From contig NZ_DATFKB010000108.1 in the NCBI RefSeq assembly GCF_035268865.1, positions 1 through 9,677 on the forward strand: 9,677 nt of DNA. Direction: 5' to 3'. Source of the DNA: Salinivirga sp035268865. Its GTDB lineage: Bacteria > Bacteroidota > Bacteroidia > Bacteroidales > Salinivirgaceae. A program made the translations under genes and the position numbers. Under the pieces are notes generated by a model. That model saw only the letters and a program-made list of their open reading frames with translations. It searched no databases and was not told the origin of the DNA. Below, one piece after another: positions 1 to 6,233 of this stretch (its first letter is position 1; the number at the start of each line of letters is the position of its first letter).

Positions 1-11
1 AAACGATGCAA

Positions 12-848
12 CTATATTTCGGCGATTTTCAATAGTTGGTCCTCCCTGATGCCTTTGGGTGTGTCCTTTACTGTGCAGGCTTCTACACTCACATCGTGCT
101 GCAATACAATGGTCCAGTTATTTTCCAGGGCTTCTTGCAGAATGCGCTCTTTTTCGGCAATGGTGTCCAGTGGTAGAATGTCATAAGACGCTACGTAAAC
201 CAGTGGAATGTTGGCCATTACGGGAATCAGATCGCCGGCGAAAAAGACCTTTTTGCCGCCTTTATCGATCAGGGGCAGCATTAAACCTTTGGTGTGCCCA
301 TTGAAAAGCCTTACCTCAATACCTGGTATGATTTCGCCTTCCTGTTTCACGAGGTTAACTTTATTGGTTTCCTGCATGGGACGGATATTTTCTTGCGGAA
401 ATGCAGGCGCTTCCCTGATGTTTGGATTTGTTGCCCAGTCCCATTGCATTTGGCTTACCCATATTTGTGCATTGGGGAAGGCTGCTACAATCTCACCATC
501 GCTGTTTTTGTTTAATACACCACCACAGTGGTCCCAGTGCAGGTGTGTGAGTATAATGTCTGTGATATCTTCGGGCTTAAAGCCCTGCGCGTTTAGCGAT
601 TTCTCAAGTGTATCATCGCCATGCAAATAATGGAAGGCCAGGAATTTTTCATCTTGTTTGTTTCCAATGCCGGTGTCTACCAGTACCTTGCGGTCGCCGG
701 TATCAATCAGCATGGCCCTGTCTGCAATGCTGCACAGGTTATGCTCATCGGCTTCATATTTTTTTTGCCACAGTTGTTTGGGTACGACTCCGAACATGGT
801 ACCGCCATCAGCTTTAAATTTTCCTGTTTCGATGTTAAATATTTGCAT
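12..848 (-). CDS. MBL-fold metallo-hydrolase
   Basis: This is a complete 278-residue metallo-beta-lactamase-fold hydrolase. The dinuclear metal site is visible in order: HLHWDH at residues 102-107 (the HxHxDH motif), His185 in NGHTKG, Asp206 in FFAGDL and His251 in LQHD. It has no signal peptide or membrane segment, so it should be cytosolic. The family includes lactonases, glyoxalase II-like thioesterases and many uncharacterised hydrolases. The spacing and overall length suit the AHL-lactonase-like branch, but the substrate cannot be read from the sequence. The ATG at 848 is chosen because the protein starts directly with the fold's first strand (MQIFNIETGKF). It is divergent from the DUF4294 gene across about 100 bp, so the two may share a control region. 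Family confidence is high; the specific reaction is unknown. Confidence 0.93.
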   Translation of the reverse strand: MQIFNIETGKFKADGGTMFGVVPKQLWQKKYEADEHNLCSIADRAMLIDTGDRKVLVDTGIGNKQDEKFLAFHYLHGDDTLEKSLNAQGFKPEDITDIILTHLHWDHCGGVLNKNSDGEIVAAFPNAQIWVSQMQWDWATNPNIREAPAFPQENIRPMQETNKVNLVKQEGEIIPGIEVRLFNGHTKGLMLPLIDKGGKKVFFAGDLIPVMANIPLVYVASYDILPLDTIAEKERILQEALENNWTIVLQHDVSVEACTVKDTPKGIREDQLLKIAEI

Positions 849-950
849 ATTTATTGGTTTAATTCGTTATTCTTGTATTGTAAATCGGTATTAAACTTGA
901 TTCTTAAAATTGCATGCTTGTATTTGGCAAAATTAGAAAATCAGTTATTA

Positions 951-1601
951 ATGAAAAGGATAATCAAAGCAAATAGTTTATTCTTTTTCGTATATCTTTT
1001 GGGTATGCTGCATAGTCAGGTAACCTGCGCCCAGGCAGATACGGCCAGCTATGGTTATTATGTATTGCCCATGGTTATTGAAGGAAAAGATACCATAGCC
1101 CTTGTTGATTTACGTACCATAACCATTTATCCGACACGTGATCTTTCGCGCAGAACCCCTATGAATCTTAAATATATCAGGTTAGCTAAAAAAGTTCGCC
1201 GTGTTTATCCTTATGCCCGACTGGCTGTTGATATACTTCAAAGTATTTATGATACACTGCCTGATTTAGATACGGAGCGCCAGCAGCGAAGGTTTTTGCG
1301 TGCTTATGATAAAGCCTTGCGCGACCGCTATATGGATGAACTGAAAAAATTAAAAGTTTCTGAAGGTCGGATCTTGCTAAAATTGATTGACCGTGAAACC
1401 GGCTATACTTCTTATAACCTGGTGAGAGCACTCAGGGGTAAATTGTCGGCCATGTTTTGGCAGTCTCTGGCAAGGATTTTTGGTGAGAACCTTAAAACCG
1501 AATATAATCCAAGGGGAGAGGACCGGCTTATTGAAGAAATTGTTGTAAAAATAGAAAGCGGCCGATTAGAGCCGCTTCCACTGCCTAAGAAAAAAGATTA
1601 G
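951..1601 (+). CDS. DUF4294 domain-containing exported protein
   Basis: This 216-residue protein resembles the DUF4294 family of Bacteroidota, which has no assigned function. Residues 1-27 form a signal peptide: MKRII, then a hydrophobic stretch (LFFFVYLLGML), then a likely signal peptidase I site near CAQA. It should therefore act in the periplasm or at the outer membrane. The mature part opens with a short beta-rich segment (YYVLPMVIEGKDTIALVDL) and continues into a basic, helical region with many Arg, Lys and Tyr residues (YIRLAKKVRRVYPYARLA). It ends in a charged tail (LPLPKKKD). The open frame extends upstream to 621, but the ATG at 951 is preferred because it gives a proper signal peptide and avoids overlap with the divergent hydrolase gene. 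Its TAG overlaps the clpX stop by 4 bases. Family call is by recall of the conserved pattern, not by a search. Confidence 0.82.
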   Translation: MKRIIKANSLFFFVYLLGMLHSQVTCAQADTASYGYYVLPMVIEGKDTIALVDLRTITIYPTRDLSRRTPMNLKYIRLAKKVRRVYPYARLAVDILQSIYDTLPDLDTERQQRRFLRAYDKALRDRYMDELKKLKVSEGRILLKLIDRETGYTSYNLVRALRGKLSAMFWQSLARIFGENLKTEYNPRGEDRLIEEIVVKIESGRLEPLPLPKKKD

Positions 1602-2809
1602 GCTACTTTTAATCTTTGTGCATCAATATCTGAAAGCTTATTTCTTGCGTATTTCAGGGTAATGCGCACCTTATCTTTTTGTTTTGAGGGTGCATCATAC
1701 ATGGCATCTACCATGATGTGCTCACAGATGGATCTCAGTCCCCTGGCCCCAAGTTTAAATTCAATTGCTTTATCCACCACGAAATCTAATACTGTGCTGT
1801 CAAAAGATAACTCGATACCATCCATTTTAAAGAGTTTTTTGTATTGCTTTATAATGGAGTTTTTAGGTTCAACAAGTATTTTCTTCAGTGCATCCCGGTC
1901 AAGCGGATCAAGGTAGGTCAATACCGGTAAACGACCAATAATTTCGGGTATCAGGCCAAAGCTTTTGAGGTCTTGTGGTGCAATGTACTGCAAGAGATTT
2001 TCGCGATCGATGTGACTTGTTTCTTTAGCAGCAGCATACCCTACCACTGTGGTGTTGAGCCTGTTGGCAATTTTGCGGTCAATTCCGTCAAAAGCGCCCC
2101 CACACATAAAAAGTATGTTTTTTGTGTTGACTGCAATCATTTTTTGATCGGGGTGCTTACGTCCACCCTGGGGCGGTACATTTATTACCGAGCCCTCGAG
2201 TAATTTTAGCAACCCTTGTTGCACACCTTCACCTGACACATCGCGTGTTATAGATGGGTTGTCGCCTTTACGGGCAATTTTGTCCAGCTCATCAATAAAC
2301 ACAATGCCGCGCTCTGCAGCTTCAACATCGTAATCTGCAGCTTGCAGCAGACGTGTAAGTACACTTTCGATGTCTTCTCCCACATAACCAGCTTCTGTAA
2401 GCACTGTGGCATCAACAATTGTAAACGGTACATCGAGCATTTTGGCTATGGTTCGGGCTAAGAGTGTTTTACCTGTTCCTGTACGACCAACTAAAGCGAT
2501 GTTCGATTTTTCTATTTCGGTGTCATCATCGGAGACTTGTGTAACGCGTTTGTAATGGTTGTATACTGCAACAGAAAGGAATTTTTTAGCTGTATCCTGC
2601 CCAATGACATATTGGTCGAGGAAATCTTTAATTTCATGTGGTTTTCTGAGTTCAAGCTTCGATGAAGAGAAACTGCTTTTGCGCTTCATTTCTTCATTGA
2701 CAATACCGTGTGCCTGCTCTATGCAAGAATCACAAATATGGCCGCTAATACCTGCAATTAGCAAGTTTACATCTTTCTCGTTTCTACCGCAAAATGAGCA
2801 TTTATTCAT
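1598..2809 (-). CDS. clpX: ATP-dependent Clp protease ATP-binding subunit ClpX
   Basis: This is a full-length 403-residue ClpX, the AAA+ unfoldase that feeds tagged proteins into the ClpP peptidase in the cytosol. The N-terminal zinc-binding domain has Cys4, Cys7, Cys26 and Cys29. Walker A is GRTGTGKT (108-115), with Arg and Thr where many ClpX proteins have GPTGSGKT. The GYVG pore loop is at 141-144, Walker B with IVFIDELDK at 169-177, the RKH loop at 217-219 and the sensor II GARGLRS at 354-360. The ClpP-docking loop, IGF in E. coli, appears as VGY near 256-258. The ATG at 2809 gives the zinc domain directly. Upstream lies a TAnnTTTG promoter and a 13-bp hairpin, but no clpP; the gene is transcribed alone or from its own promoter. 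Confidence 0.98.
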   Translation of the reverse strand: MNKCSFCGRNEKDVNLLIAGISGHICDSCIEQAHGIVNEEMKRKSSFSSSKLELRKPHEIKDFLDQYVIGQDTAKKFLSVAVYNHYKRVTQVSDDDTEIEKSNIALVGRTGTGKTLLARTIAKMLDVPFTIVDATVLTEAGYVGEDIESVLTRLLQAADYDVEAAERGIVFIDELDKIARKGDNPSITRDVSGEGVQQGLLKLLEGSVINVPPQGGRKHPDQKMIAVNTKNILFMCGGAFDGIDRKIANRLNTTVVGYAAAKETSHIDRENLLQYIAPQDLKSFGLIPEIIGRLPVLTYLDPLDRDALKKILVEPKNSIIKQYKKLFKMDGIELSFDSTVLDFVVDKAIEFKLGARGLRSICEHIMVDAMYDAPSKQKDKVRITLKYARNKLSDIDAQRLKVA

Positions 2810-2869
2810 TGTATTTCTTTTTTCCTGTTTTTAGGTTTTGTATTAAAAGACTGTCCAAAAACTGTGCTA

Positions 2870-2877
2870 CAAATATA
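2870..2877 (-). promoter_or_regulatory. clpX promoter, Bacteroidota -7 box
   Basis: On the minus strand this reads TATATTTG, an exact match to the Bacteroidota TAnnTTTG -7 element. It lies 60 bases before the clpX ATG, predicting a leader of roughly 50 bases. No clear TTTG -33 box is found at 19-21 bases upstream; that position falls inside the right arm of the adjacent hairpin. Confidence 0.55.
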
Positions 2878-2891
2878 AGGATTTAAAACAA

Positions 2892-2921
2892 GAATGCAGA
2901 ACCAGATTTGGTTCTGCATTC
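2892..2921 (-). terminator. 13-bp perfect hairpin upstream of clpX, possible terminator
   Basis: GAATGCAGAACCA and TGGTTCTGCATTC form a perfect 13-bp stem around a GATT loop. Read on the minus strand the hairpin is followed by TTGTTTTAAAT, a weak T-run, so it may end transcripts arriving from the accessory region before the clpX promoter. On the plus strand there is no T-run. The hairpin is certain; its role as terminator is inference. Confidence 0.5.
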
Positions 2922-2929
2922 CAGACCCG

Positions 2930-3300
2930 TTTTGTGCTATGCATGACCCACTTTGACTCCTCATGGAAGTGCTTTACTTTTTTTTACTAAACTTTTTTTC
3001 ATGCGATGTACTGAGCTTGTCGAAGTGAAAAAAAAAGTTACAATCGCATGCCGCTTAAGCTTTAGTGTTTCACTTGCGGTAAGCCTTCGGAGACCGAAGA
3101 ATGGCGCAAAAAGTCTAGATCAAATTACGGTTATTCGCCTATCGGCTCATGAGGGTATCGCTTCCGATTCTATCGGAACAGGCTGTTCAACCCGCGCTGT
3201 TCAATAAATTAATTGACTTTTTAAAGCTGGACAAACCTCTTTTAAGTCATTTATATTGATTGAACCCCGATTATGAAAATATAGCGCAACTGCTGAAAAT
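2930..3300. other. Intergenic stretch made of dispersed-repeat debris
   Basis: No credible gene is seen here. It contains several short palindromes: CATGCGAT at 3000-3007 with ATCGCATG at 3043-3050; an A/T tract pair (2991-3000 and 3027-3038) interleaved with them; CTTCGG-AGA-CCGAAG at 3085-3099; and TTCCGAT-TCT-ATCGGAA near 3168-3184. It also holds ACTGAGCTTGTCGAAGT (3010-3026), a sequence I recall as a common dispersed repeat in environmental Bacteroidota, and two CTGTTCAA direct repeats (3183-3190, 3197-3204). The 84-codon plus-strand frame across it is composed of these repeats and is not called. Confidence 0.6.
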
Positions 3301-3475
3301 GGTTCGTTTCGATTCTCGCATCCTTTCCCATAATGCCATTCAACGAACTAACGTAGGTCTGAGTGGGCGGTGTGTTGGCTGGTGGAAATCGTAATAGCTA
3401 TTACGTCGCGTACTGATTGCAAATCAGCGCAATCGGGGGGGGTGCACTATCGGGACAGGTTGTGCGGTGGGGTTT
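3301..3475. repeat. R element copy R1
   Basis: This is a full copy of the recurring R element. Landmarks in plus orientation are GGTTCGTTTCGATTC, CAACGAACTA, GTGTGTTGGCTGGTGG, a CTGATT/AATCAG hairpin, a run of eight G, and ATCGGGACAGGTTGTGCGG. It ends beside the stop codon (3477-3479) of the broken minus-strand toxin. It belongs with R3: both carry GGAAATCGTAATAGCTA, and both stand behind a ParE-type module. No T element precedes this copy; the sequence before 3301 is unrelated to T. Confidence 0.88.
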
Positions 3476-3476
3476 A

Positions 3477-3818
3477 CTATCTTGTACTAATTCTACTTTC
3501 GTTACTTTCACAAGGAAAGAAGTCTGTAATATATACTTTTTTCGAACTCTCATTAACAAAATAGATAATCTTAATCGCTTTGATTCTAGTGTAAAAGTAA
3601 AGCAAGTATCGATGTTCTTTGCCTAAGAATTTTAAATTTTCTTCGATTCTGCCGATTAATGGATTATCCTTTAAGGCAACTGCTTTATCTATGAGTTCCT
3701 GTGATTTTCTGTCTGCACTGGATTCGCTGTGATGCTTGTAAAAATATTCTAATACTTCTTAATAGTAGATTTCGGCCTCTGCCGTAATTTCTACTGTATA
3801 GCTCGCTTCTCTTTCCAA
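3477..3818 (-). pseudogene. ParE/RelE-type toxin interrupted by an in-frame stop
   Basis: Reading the minus strand just past the antitoxin gives a toxin-like frame of 113 codons with one TAA at 3759-3761, codon 20 counted from a possible TTG start at 3818. Before the stop: SYTVEITAEAEIYY. After it: EVLEYFYKHHSESSADRK, then KALKDNP-like turn sequence (ALKDNPLIGRI), KFLGKEHRYLLYFY, IKIIYFVNESSKKVYITDFF, ending at TAG 3477-3479. The pattern of an alpha-helical hairpin followed by a four-strand sheet and a DFFP-type ending is typical of RelE/ParE-superfamily toxins. The frame is otherwise intact, so a single nonsense change is the simplest explanation. It overlaps the antitoxin end by 28 bases. 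No in-frame ATG follows the stop, so rescue by reinitiation is unlikely. Confidence 0.8.
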
Positions 3819-4048
3819 GATTCAACGTCCTTTTTAAATTCATTAATACTTCTGGTTTTACCACTCTCAACGGATTTGAGTGATTGCTTTGCTCTTTCAG
3901 TCATGGCATCAATAGACGTGTCAAAAAAACTATTTTCAGTCTTTTCGCTTTCTATCATACTATGAACCAATCGCAAAAAACGCTCGTCTGCATGATTTGT
4001 AAAGTCGTGTATTTCTTGTTTAATTTGGTTTGCTTCCATTATTTCCAT
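3791..4048 (-). CDS. Antitoxin-like protein of the ParE-type module 1
   Basis: This 85-residue charged helical protein is the likely antitoxin of the broken toxin that follows and overlaps it. Residues near the N-terminus (IKQEIHDFTNHADERF) closely match the antitoxin at 6554-6799 (LRNELHDFINQADERF), which precedes another ParE-type toxin. The two form one family, which I cannot name. The C-terminus is variable (SVESGKTRSINEFKKDVESW), fitting a toxin-binding tail. The ATG at 4048 is preferred over a TTG at 4066 because the TTG lies inside the TAnnTTTG promoter box; GGAG sits 9 bases before the ATG. The DNA-binding fold is not obvious. The antitoxin role rests on gene order and small size. It is intact although its toxin is not. 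Confidence 0.72.
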   Translation of the reverse strand: MEIMEANQIKQEIHDFTNHADERFLRLVHSMIESEKTENSFFDTSIDAMTERAKQSLKSVESGKTRSINEFKKDVESWKEKRAIQ

Positions 4049-4062
4049 TGTTTTATTCTCCG

Positions 4063-4086
4063 ACAAATTTAACGATTAATGTCGAC
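4063..4086 (-). promoter_or_regulatory. Promoter block of ParE-type module 1
   Basis: The minus strand reads TAAATTTG at 4071-4064, a TAnnTTTG -7 box placed 15 bases before the antitoxin ATG. The 24-base block is 23/24 identical to 6815-6838 in front of the other ParE-type module, well beyond the -7 box itself, suggesting a conserved operator. Confidence 0.6.
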
Positions 4087-4101
4087 ATTTAGTTTCATAA
4101 T

Positions 4102-4377
4102 CTATTTGTCACCGCAATGACCTTTTGCAGATATGACTTCGACTGTTACAATATCGTCATCAATGGTATAAATAAGACGGTTCTTTTTGTCTATTTGCCT
4201 GGACCATTCGCCGGATCTGTCACCTTTTAACTGTTCCACATGACCAGTTCCGGTTTTGGGATGTTCCATTAATTCAATTAAAAGCTTTTCTATTTTCTTT
4301 ATTGCGGCTTTTTCTCCGTTCTTTTTCAAATAAGCAATGTCTTTCTTGGCTTGCTTCGTGATATGAAGTGTATACAT
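4102..4377 (-). CDS. Txe/YoeB family toxin (module 2)
   Basis: This 91-residue protein is a YoeB/Txe-type toxin of the RelE superfamily; characterised members cut mRNA at the ribosome. Visible family marks are the N-terminal helical pair (KKDIAYLKKNGEKAAIKKIE), HPKTGTGHVEQLKG with Glu48 matching E. coli YoeB Glu46, SGEWSRQI, and NRLIY with Arg67 matching Arg65. His87 matches catalytic His83. The next residue, Tyr84 in YoeB, is Cys88 here (GHCGDK), while the paralogue at 5398 keeps Tyr. The tail runs GDK past the usual end. It starts one base after the antitoxin stop, so the pair is co-translated. Whether the Cys variant is active cannot be judged. Family call is strong. Confidence 0.88.
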   Translation of the reverse strand: MYTLHITKQAKKDIAYLKKNGEKAAIKKIEKLLIELMEHPKTGTGHVEQLKGDRSGEWSRQIDKKNRLIYTIDDDIVTVEVISAKGHCGDK

Positions 4378-4378
4378 T

Positions 4379-4693
4379 TTACAGCTGGTTCAGGAAGTTT
4401 CTGATATCGTCTGCAGAGTTTAGTTTTTCCGCAATATTATCTTTGTTCTCAATGGCTTTTTTAACGATTTCAATGTTTCTTTTATCTGCCCAAAACAGAT
4501 CACCACTTGGACTGATTTCATAAGGGTCGCATCTGTACTCCTTAGGAATATCGACAAGCATATCATCTTCACTGACCGGAACAAGTTTATAGGAACGGTT
4601 TTTCCGCATAACAACTACCTGTTCGTTATTGTCAATCATGTCAAAATACTTTTTTTGGTTGTCACGGAACTCGCGACTGGTTACTATCCTCAT
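4379..4693 (-). CDS. Phd/YefM family antitoxin (module 2)
   Basis: This 104-residue protein is a Phd/YefM-type antitoxin: the N-terminus MRIVTSREFRDNQKKYFD is the typical DNA-binding and dimerisation start, followed by NEQVVVMRKNRSYKLVPVSEDD. The C-terminal half (IEIVKKAIENKDNIAEKL) is the toxin-neutralising tail and is longer than in the paralogue at 5673. The frame is open up to 4762, but the ATG at 4693 is chosen because it gives the canonical YefM start and lies downstream of the promoter and operator. The partner toxin follows after one base. Autoregulation through the palindrome at 4713-4730 is likely, as in characterised YefM-YoeB systems. Confidence 0.88.
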   Translation of the reverse strand: MRIVTSREFRDNQKKYFDMIDNNEQVVVMRKNRSYKLVPVSEDDMLVDIPKEYRCDPYEISPSGDLFWADKRNIEIVKKAIENKDNIAEKLNSADDIRNFLNQL

Positions 4694-4712
4694 AGTTCTA
4701 ATTTTTAATTTG

Positions 4713-4736
4713 TGTACCAAAAACGGTACAAATCTA
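4713..4736 (-). promoter_or_regulatory. Promoter and operator of YefM/YoeB module 2
   Basis: The minus strand has TAGATTTG at 4736-4729, a TAnnTTTG -7 box, with TTG 19 bases upstream, the right spacing for a Bacteroidota -33 box. Overlapping its downstream edge is a perfect inverted repeat, TGTACC (4713-4718) and GGTACA (4725-4730) with a 6-base gap. The same arrangement recurs at 5942-5964 in front of the second YefM-type gene, which supports an autoregulatory operator. Confidence 0.65.
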
Positions 4737-4762
4737 TTAAAATAAACGTGTTTTTCAAGCAT

Positions 4763-4933
4763 TTTGTTTCATCTGTTTATGATTTTGTTTTTAATGGTCA
4801 GTACCTGTCCCGATGCAAATCGGGATGGAGCTCACCATGATCTGTAAATAAAAGTTATACATAGTTTTAGCCGTTTTACTATCATTATCACATGTTTTAC
4901 TGCACCTGGTTGATCATGGTTCGTTTCATTGTA
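4763..4933. other. Intergenic stretch with one hairpin
   Basis: No gene is seen. A hairpin TCCCGAT-GCAA-ATCGGGA lies at 4808-4825, related in sequence to the ATCGGGACAGG end of R. An isolated GGTTCGTTTCATTG near 4919 resembles the start of R but continues into T, so it is probably chance or a junction scar. Confidence 0.4.
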
Positions 4934-4987
4934 GCGGGTGCAACTTCTCTAATTTATCTTTCAGGTTGTCCAGGCTGTTGATTTTGT
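4934..4987 (-). repeat. T element copy T1
   Basis: This is the first of four copies of a 52-54 bp element (others at 6004, 6857 and 7939). On the minus strand all four read KINSLDNLKDKLEKLHPL or a close variant, then one variable codon and a stop; here the stop is TGA. Unlike the others it is followed on the plus side only by a decayed R start, not by a clean GTTCGTTTCGATTC. Confidence 0.8.
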
Positions 4988-5042
4988 AACATTCGGTTAA
5001 GTTTACATATTTGTGCCCGGCTATGTGTTGAACTTACCGTAG

Positions 5043-5126
5043 GTTGTGGACTTCAAATTAATTGATAAAATGCTTACAAAATCTAAATTCAAAGACTTCT
5101 TCAACAAAAACATTGCTGCTCTATAA
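5043..5126 (+). pseudogene. Short protein remnant inside the interrupted R2 copy
   Basis: A 27-codon open stretch on the plus strand ends at TAA 5124-5126 and reads VDFKLIDKMLTKSKFKDFF and onward to NKNIAAL. An ATG at 5070 would make 18 residues. The lysine- and phenylalanine-rich composition looks like the end of a real protein, possibly a transposase, but I do not recognise the family. It lies in the segment that interrupts R2 and is followed by a terminator-like hairpin. It may equally be chance. Confidence 0.25.
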
Positions 5127-5191
5127 ATCGCAGCAGCTTACTTAATTCACTTTTAACTACTGTTTTTTATATCGCATAGCTCCATAAAAAA

Positions 5192-5215
5192 CTAAAGCCC
5201 CTTACGAGGCTTTAG
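5192..5215 (-). terminator. Rho-independent terminator, best on minus strand
   Basis: CTAAAGCC (5192-5199) and GGCTTTAG (5208-5215) form an 8-bp stem with an 8-base loop. On the minus strand the stem is followed at once by TTTTTTA, a canonical intrinsic terminator. On the plus strand a looser T-rich stretch follows, so it could work both ways. It would stop transcripts coming from the toxin gene at 5398 before they reach the next module. Confidence 0.7.
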
Positions 5216-5239
5216 GTTTAGCTATTTTAATTTTTTTTT

Positions 5240-5397
5240 GCTGTACGTCGCGCACTGATTACAACCGAATCGCAGTTAGGCGATGAGTTCAGCGAAGCTA
5301 AATCAGCGCGATCGGGGGGTGGCTTTTTCCGCCGATAGGCGGACGCAGTGCTGACGATTGATGACGAATACCGCTTTTCCTGATTGTGCGGTGGCGT
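5240..5397. repeat. R element copy R2, right half, altered
   Basis: The right half of R resumes at 5240 (GCTGTACGTCGCGCACTGAT) and ends against the stop codon of the toxin at 5398. The left half is reduced to weak similarity around 5030-5042 (ACCGTAGG), because about 195 bases lie in between. About 36 bases are also inserted in the loop of the CTGATT/AATCAG hairpin, and an extra hairpin TCCGCC-GATA-GGCGGA lies at 5328-5343 in place of the usual GTTGCACTATCGGG stretch. Confidence 0.75.
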
Positions 5398-5676
5398 TTA
5401 TTTGTCTCCGTAATGACCCCAAAGGCTTAAAACATGAACTGTTATTATTTCTTCTTCAATAGAATAGACAAGTCGGTGCTTATGGTTTATTCTACGGGAA
5501 AATTTCCCGGCAACTCCATATTTTAACAGTTCGATCTGGCCGGTTCCTTGTGAGGGATTTTCTTTAATTTCGTTAAGAAGCTTTGCTATCTTTTTAAGTA
5601 CGGCTTTATCTCCGGCCTTTTTGTGTTTTTCTATATCTGCTAAGGCTACTTTGGTAAATTTCAGAATATAACTCAT
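5398..5676 (-). CDS. Txe/YoeB family toxin (module 3)
   Basis: This 92-residue YoeB/Txe-type toxin is paralogous to the one at 4102. Shared marks are the helical N-terminus (KVALADIEKHKKAGDKAVL), NPSQGTGQIELLKYG with Glu49 matching YoeB Glu46, FSRRINHKHRLVY with Arg68 matching Arg65, and the ending GHYGDK with His88 and Tyr89 matching His83 and Tyr84. All expected catalytic positions are therefore kept, unlike the Cys variant at 4102. The ATG overlaps the antitoxin stop as ATGA, giving translational coupling. The stop lies directly beside the R2 repeat. The expected action is ribosome-dependent mRNA cleavage, by family analogy. Confidence 0.9.
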   Translation of the reverse strand: MSYILKFTKVALADIEKHKKAGDKAVLKKIAKLLNEIKENPSQGTGQIELLKYGVAGKFSRRINHKHRLVYSIEEEIITVHVLSLWGHYGDK

Positions 5677-5924
5677 AACCCAAGTAACTCGTTTATTTCT
5701 TCAGAACTTGTAATCTTTTTCACTTCACCATTTTTCGCCTGTTCTGCGCTGAGTTTTATCTTCTTGATCATTTCAGCGTTAAAATAAACGTCATCTTCAT
5801 TTATAGGAGTTAAAGCATAAGCCTTATCTTTTCCTCGTTGAACAATAATTTGCTCACCGTTATCAGCTCTCTCAAAGTAGTGCTTTTGGTTTTGTCTAAA
5901 TTCTCTACTACTTATAATTAACAT
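5673..5924 (-). CDS. Phd/YefM family antitoxin (module 3)
   Basis: This 83-residue antitoxin starts MLIISSREFRQNQKHYFE, the standard Phd/YefM opening, followed by GEQIIVQRGKDKAYALTP and an acidic helical tail (LSAEQAKNGEVKKITSSEE). A longer frame with a GTG at 5957 exists, but that codon is within the TAnnTTTG box, so the ATG at 5924 is chosen. It resembles the antitoxin at 4379 in the first half and differs in the toxin-binding half, as expected if the two pairs are insulated from each other. The toxin ATG overlaps its stop by four bases. Confidence 0.88.
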   Translation of the reverse strand: MLIISSREFRQNQKHYFERADNGEQIIVQRGKDKAYALTPINEDDVYFNAEMIKKIKLSAEQAKNGEVKKITSSEEINELLGL

Positions 5925-5941
5925 GTCATTAATTTTTAATG

Positions 5942-5964
5942 TGTACCAATGTGGCACAAATTTA
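5942..5964 (-). promoter_or_regulatory. Promoter and operator of YefM/YoeB module 3
   Basis: The minus strand has TAAATTTG at 5964-5957, a TAnnTTTG -7 box 32 bases before the antitoxin ATG (35 in module 2). An imperfect inverted repeat, TGTACC (5942-5947) and GGCACA (5953-5958), matches the position of the perfect operator of module 2 with one changed base pair and a 5-base gap. The upstream TATTTTAATA stretch is also shared. Confidence 0.6.
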
Positions 5965-6003
5965 TTAAAATAAACGGTTATTTCATTTATAATGTTTCAT
6001 TTT

Positions 6004-6057
6004 AGCGGATGTAACTTCTCTAATTTATCTTTCAGGTTGGCCAGGCTATTGATTTTG
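6004..6057 (-). repeat. T element copy T2
   Basis: On the minus strand this copy reads KINSLANLKDKLEKLHPL, then Lys and TGA. It abuts the start of R3 on the plus side. The preceding bases GTTTCATTTTAGCGG match T1, so T1 and T2 share a longer block than the others; both lie upstream of a YefM-type module. Confidence 0.85.
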
Positions 6058-6060
6058 TTC

Positions 6061-6233
6061 CGTTCGTTTCGATTCCCTCATCCTCTCCCGCAAGGCACTC
6101 AACGAACTACCGTAGGCCTGAGTGGGCGGTGTGTTGGCTGGTGGAAATCGTAATAGCTACTACGTCGCGTACTGATTACAATTTAGCGCGATCGGGGGGG
6201 AGTTGCACTATCGGGACAGGTTGTGTGGTGGGG
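6061..6233. repeat. R element copy R3
   Basis: This is a full-length R copy of 173 bp, running from CGTTCGTTTCGATTCCC to the stop codon of the ParE-type toxin at 6234. It is nearly identical to R1 over the GTGGGCGGTGTGTTGGCTGG and TCGTAATAGCTA section. The hairpin CTGATT-ACA-ATTTAG is imperfect here, and seven G follow. Confidence 0.9.

Noticed and set aside
621..950. Upstream extension of the DUF4294 frame
   Set aside because: It would overlap the divergent hydrolase gene by over 200 bases and bury the signal peptide in the middle of the protein.
2991..3050. Interleaved arms as a pseudoknotted RNA
   Set aside because: One of the two arm pairs is only an A/T homopolymer, so the pattern can easily arise by chance.
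2953..3207. 84-codon plus-strand frame
   Set aside because: It consists of palindromes and dispersed-repeat sequence (ELVEV from the CTGAGCTTGTCGAAG motif) and has no protein-like pattern.
3685..3870. Minus-strand frame of 61 codons overlapping module 1
   Set aside because: It is a shifted reading of the antitoxin end and toxin start; the toxin frame with one stop has clear family sequence instead.
5957..5964. GTG at 5957 as antitoxin start
   Set aside because: The codon lies inside the TAnnTTTG box and operator; the ATG at 5924 gives the canonical YefM N-terminus.
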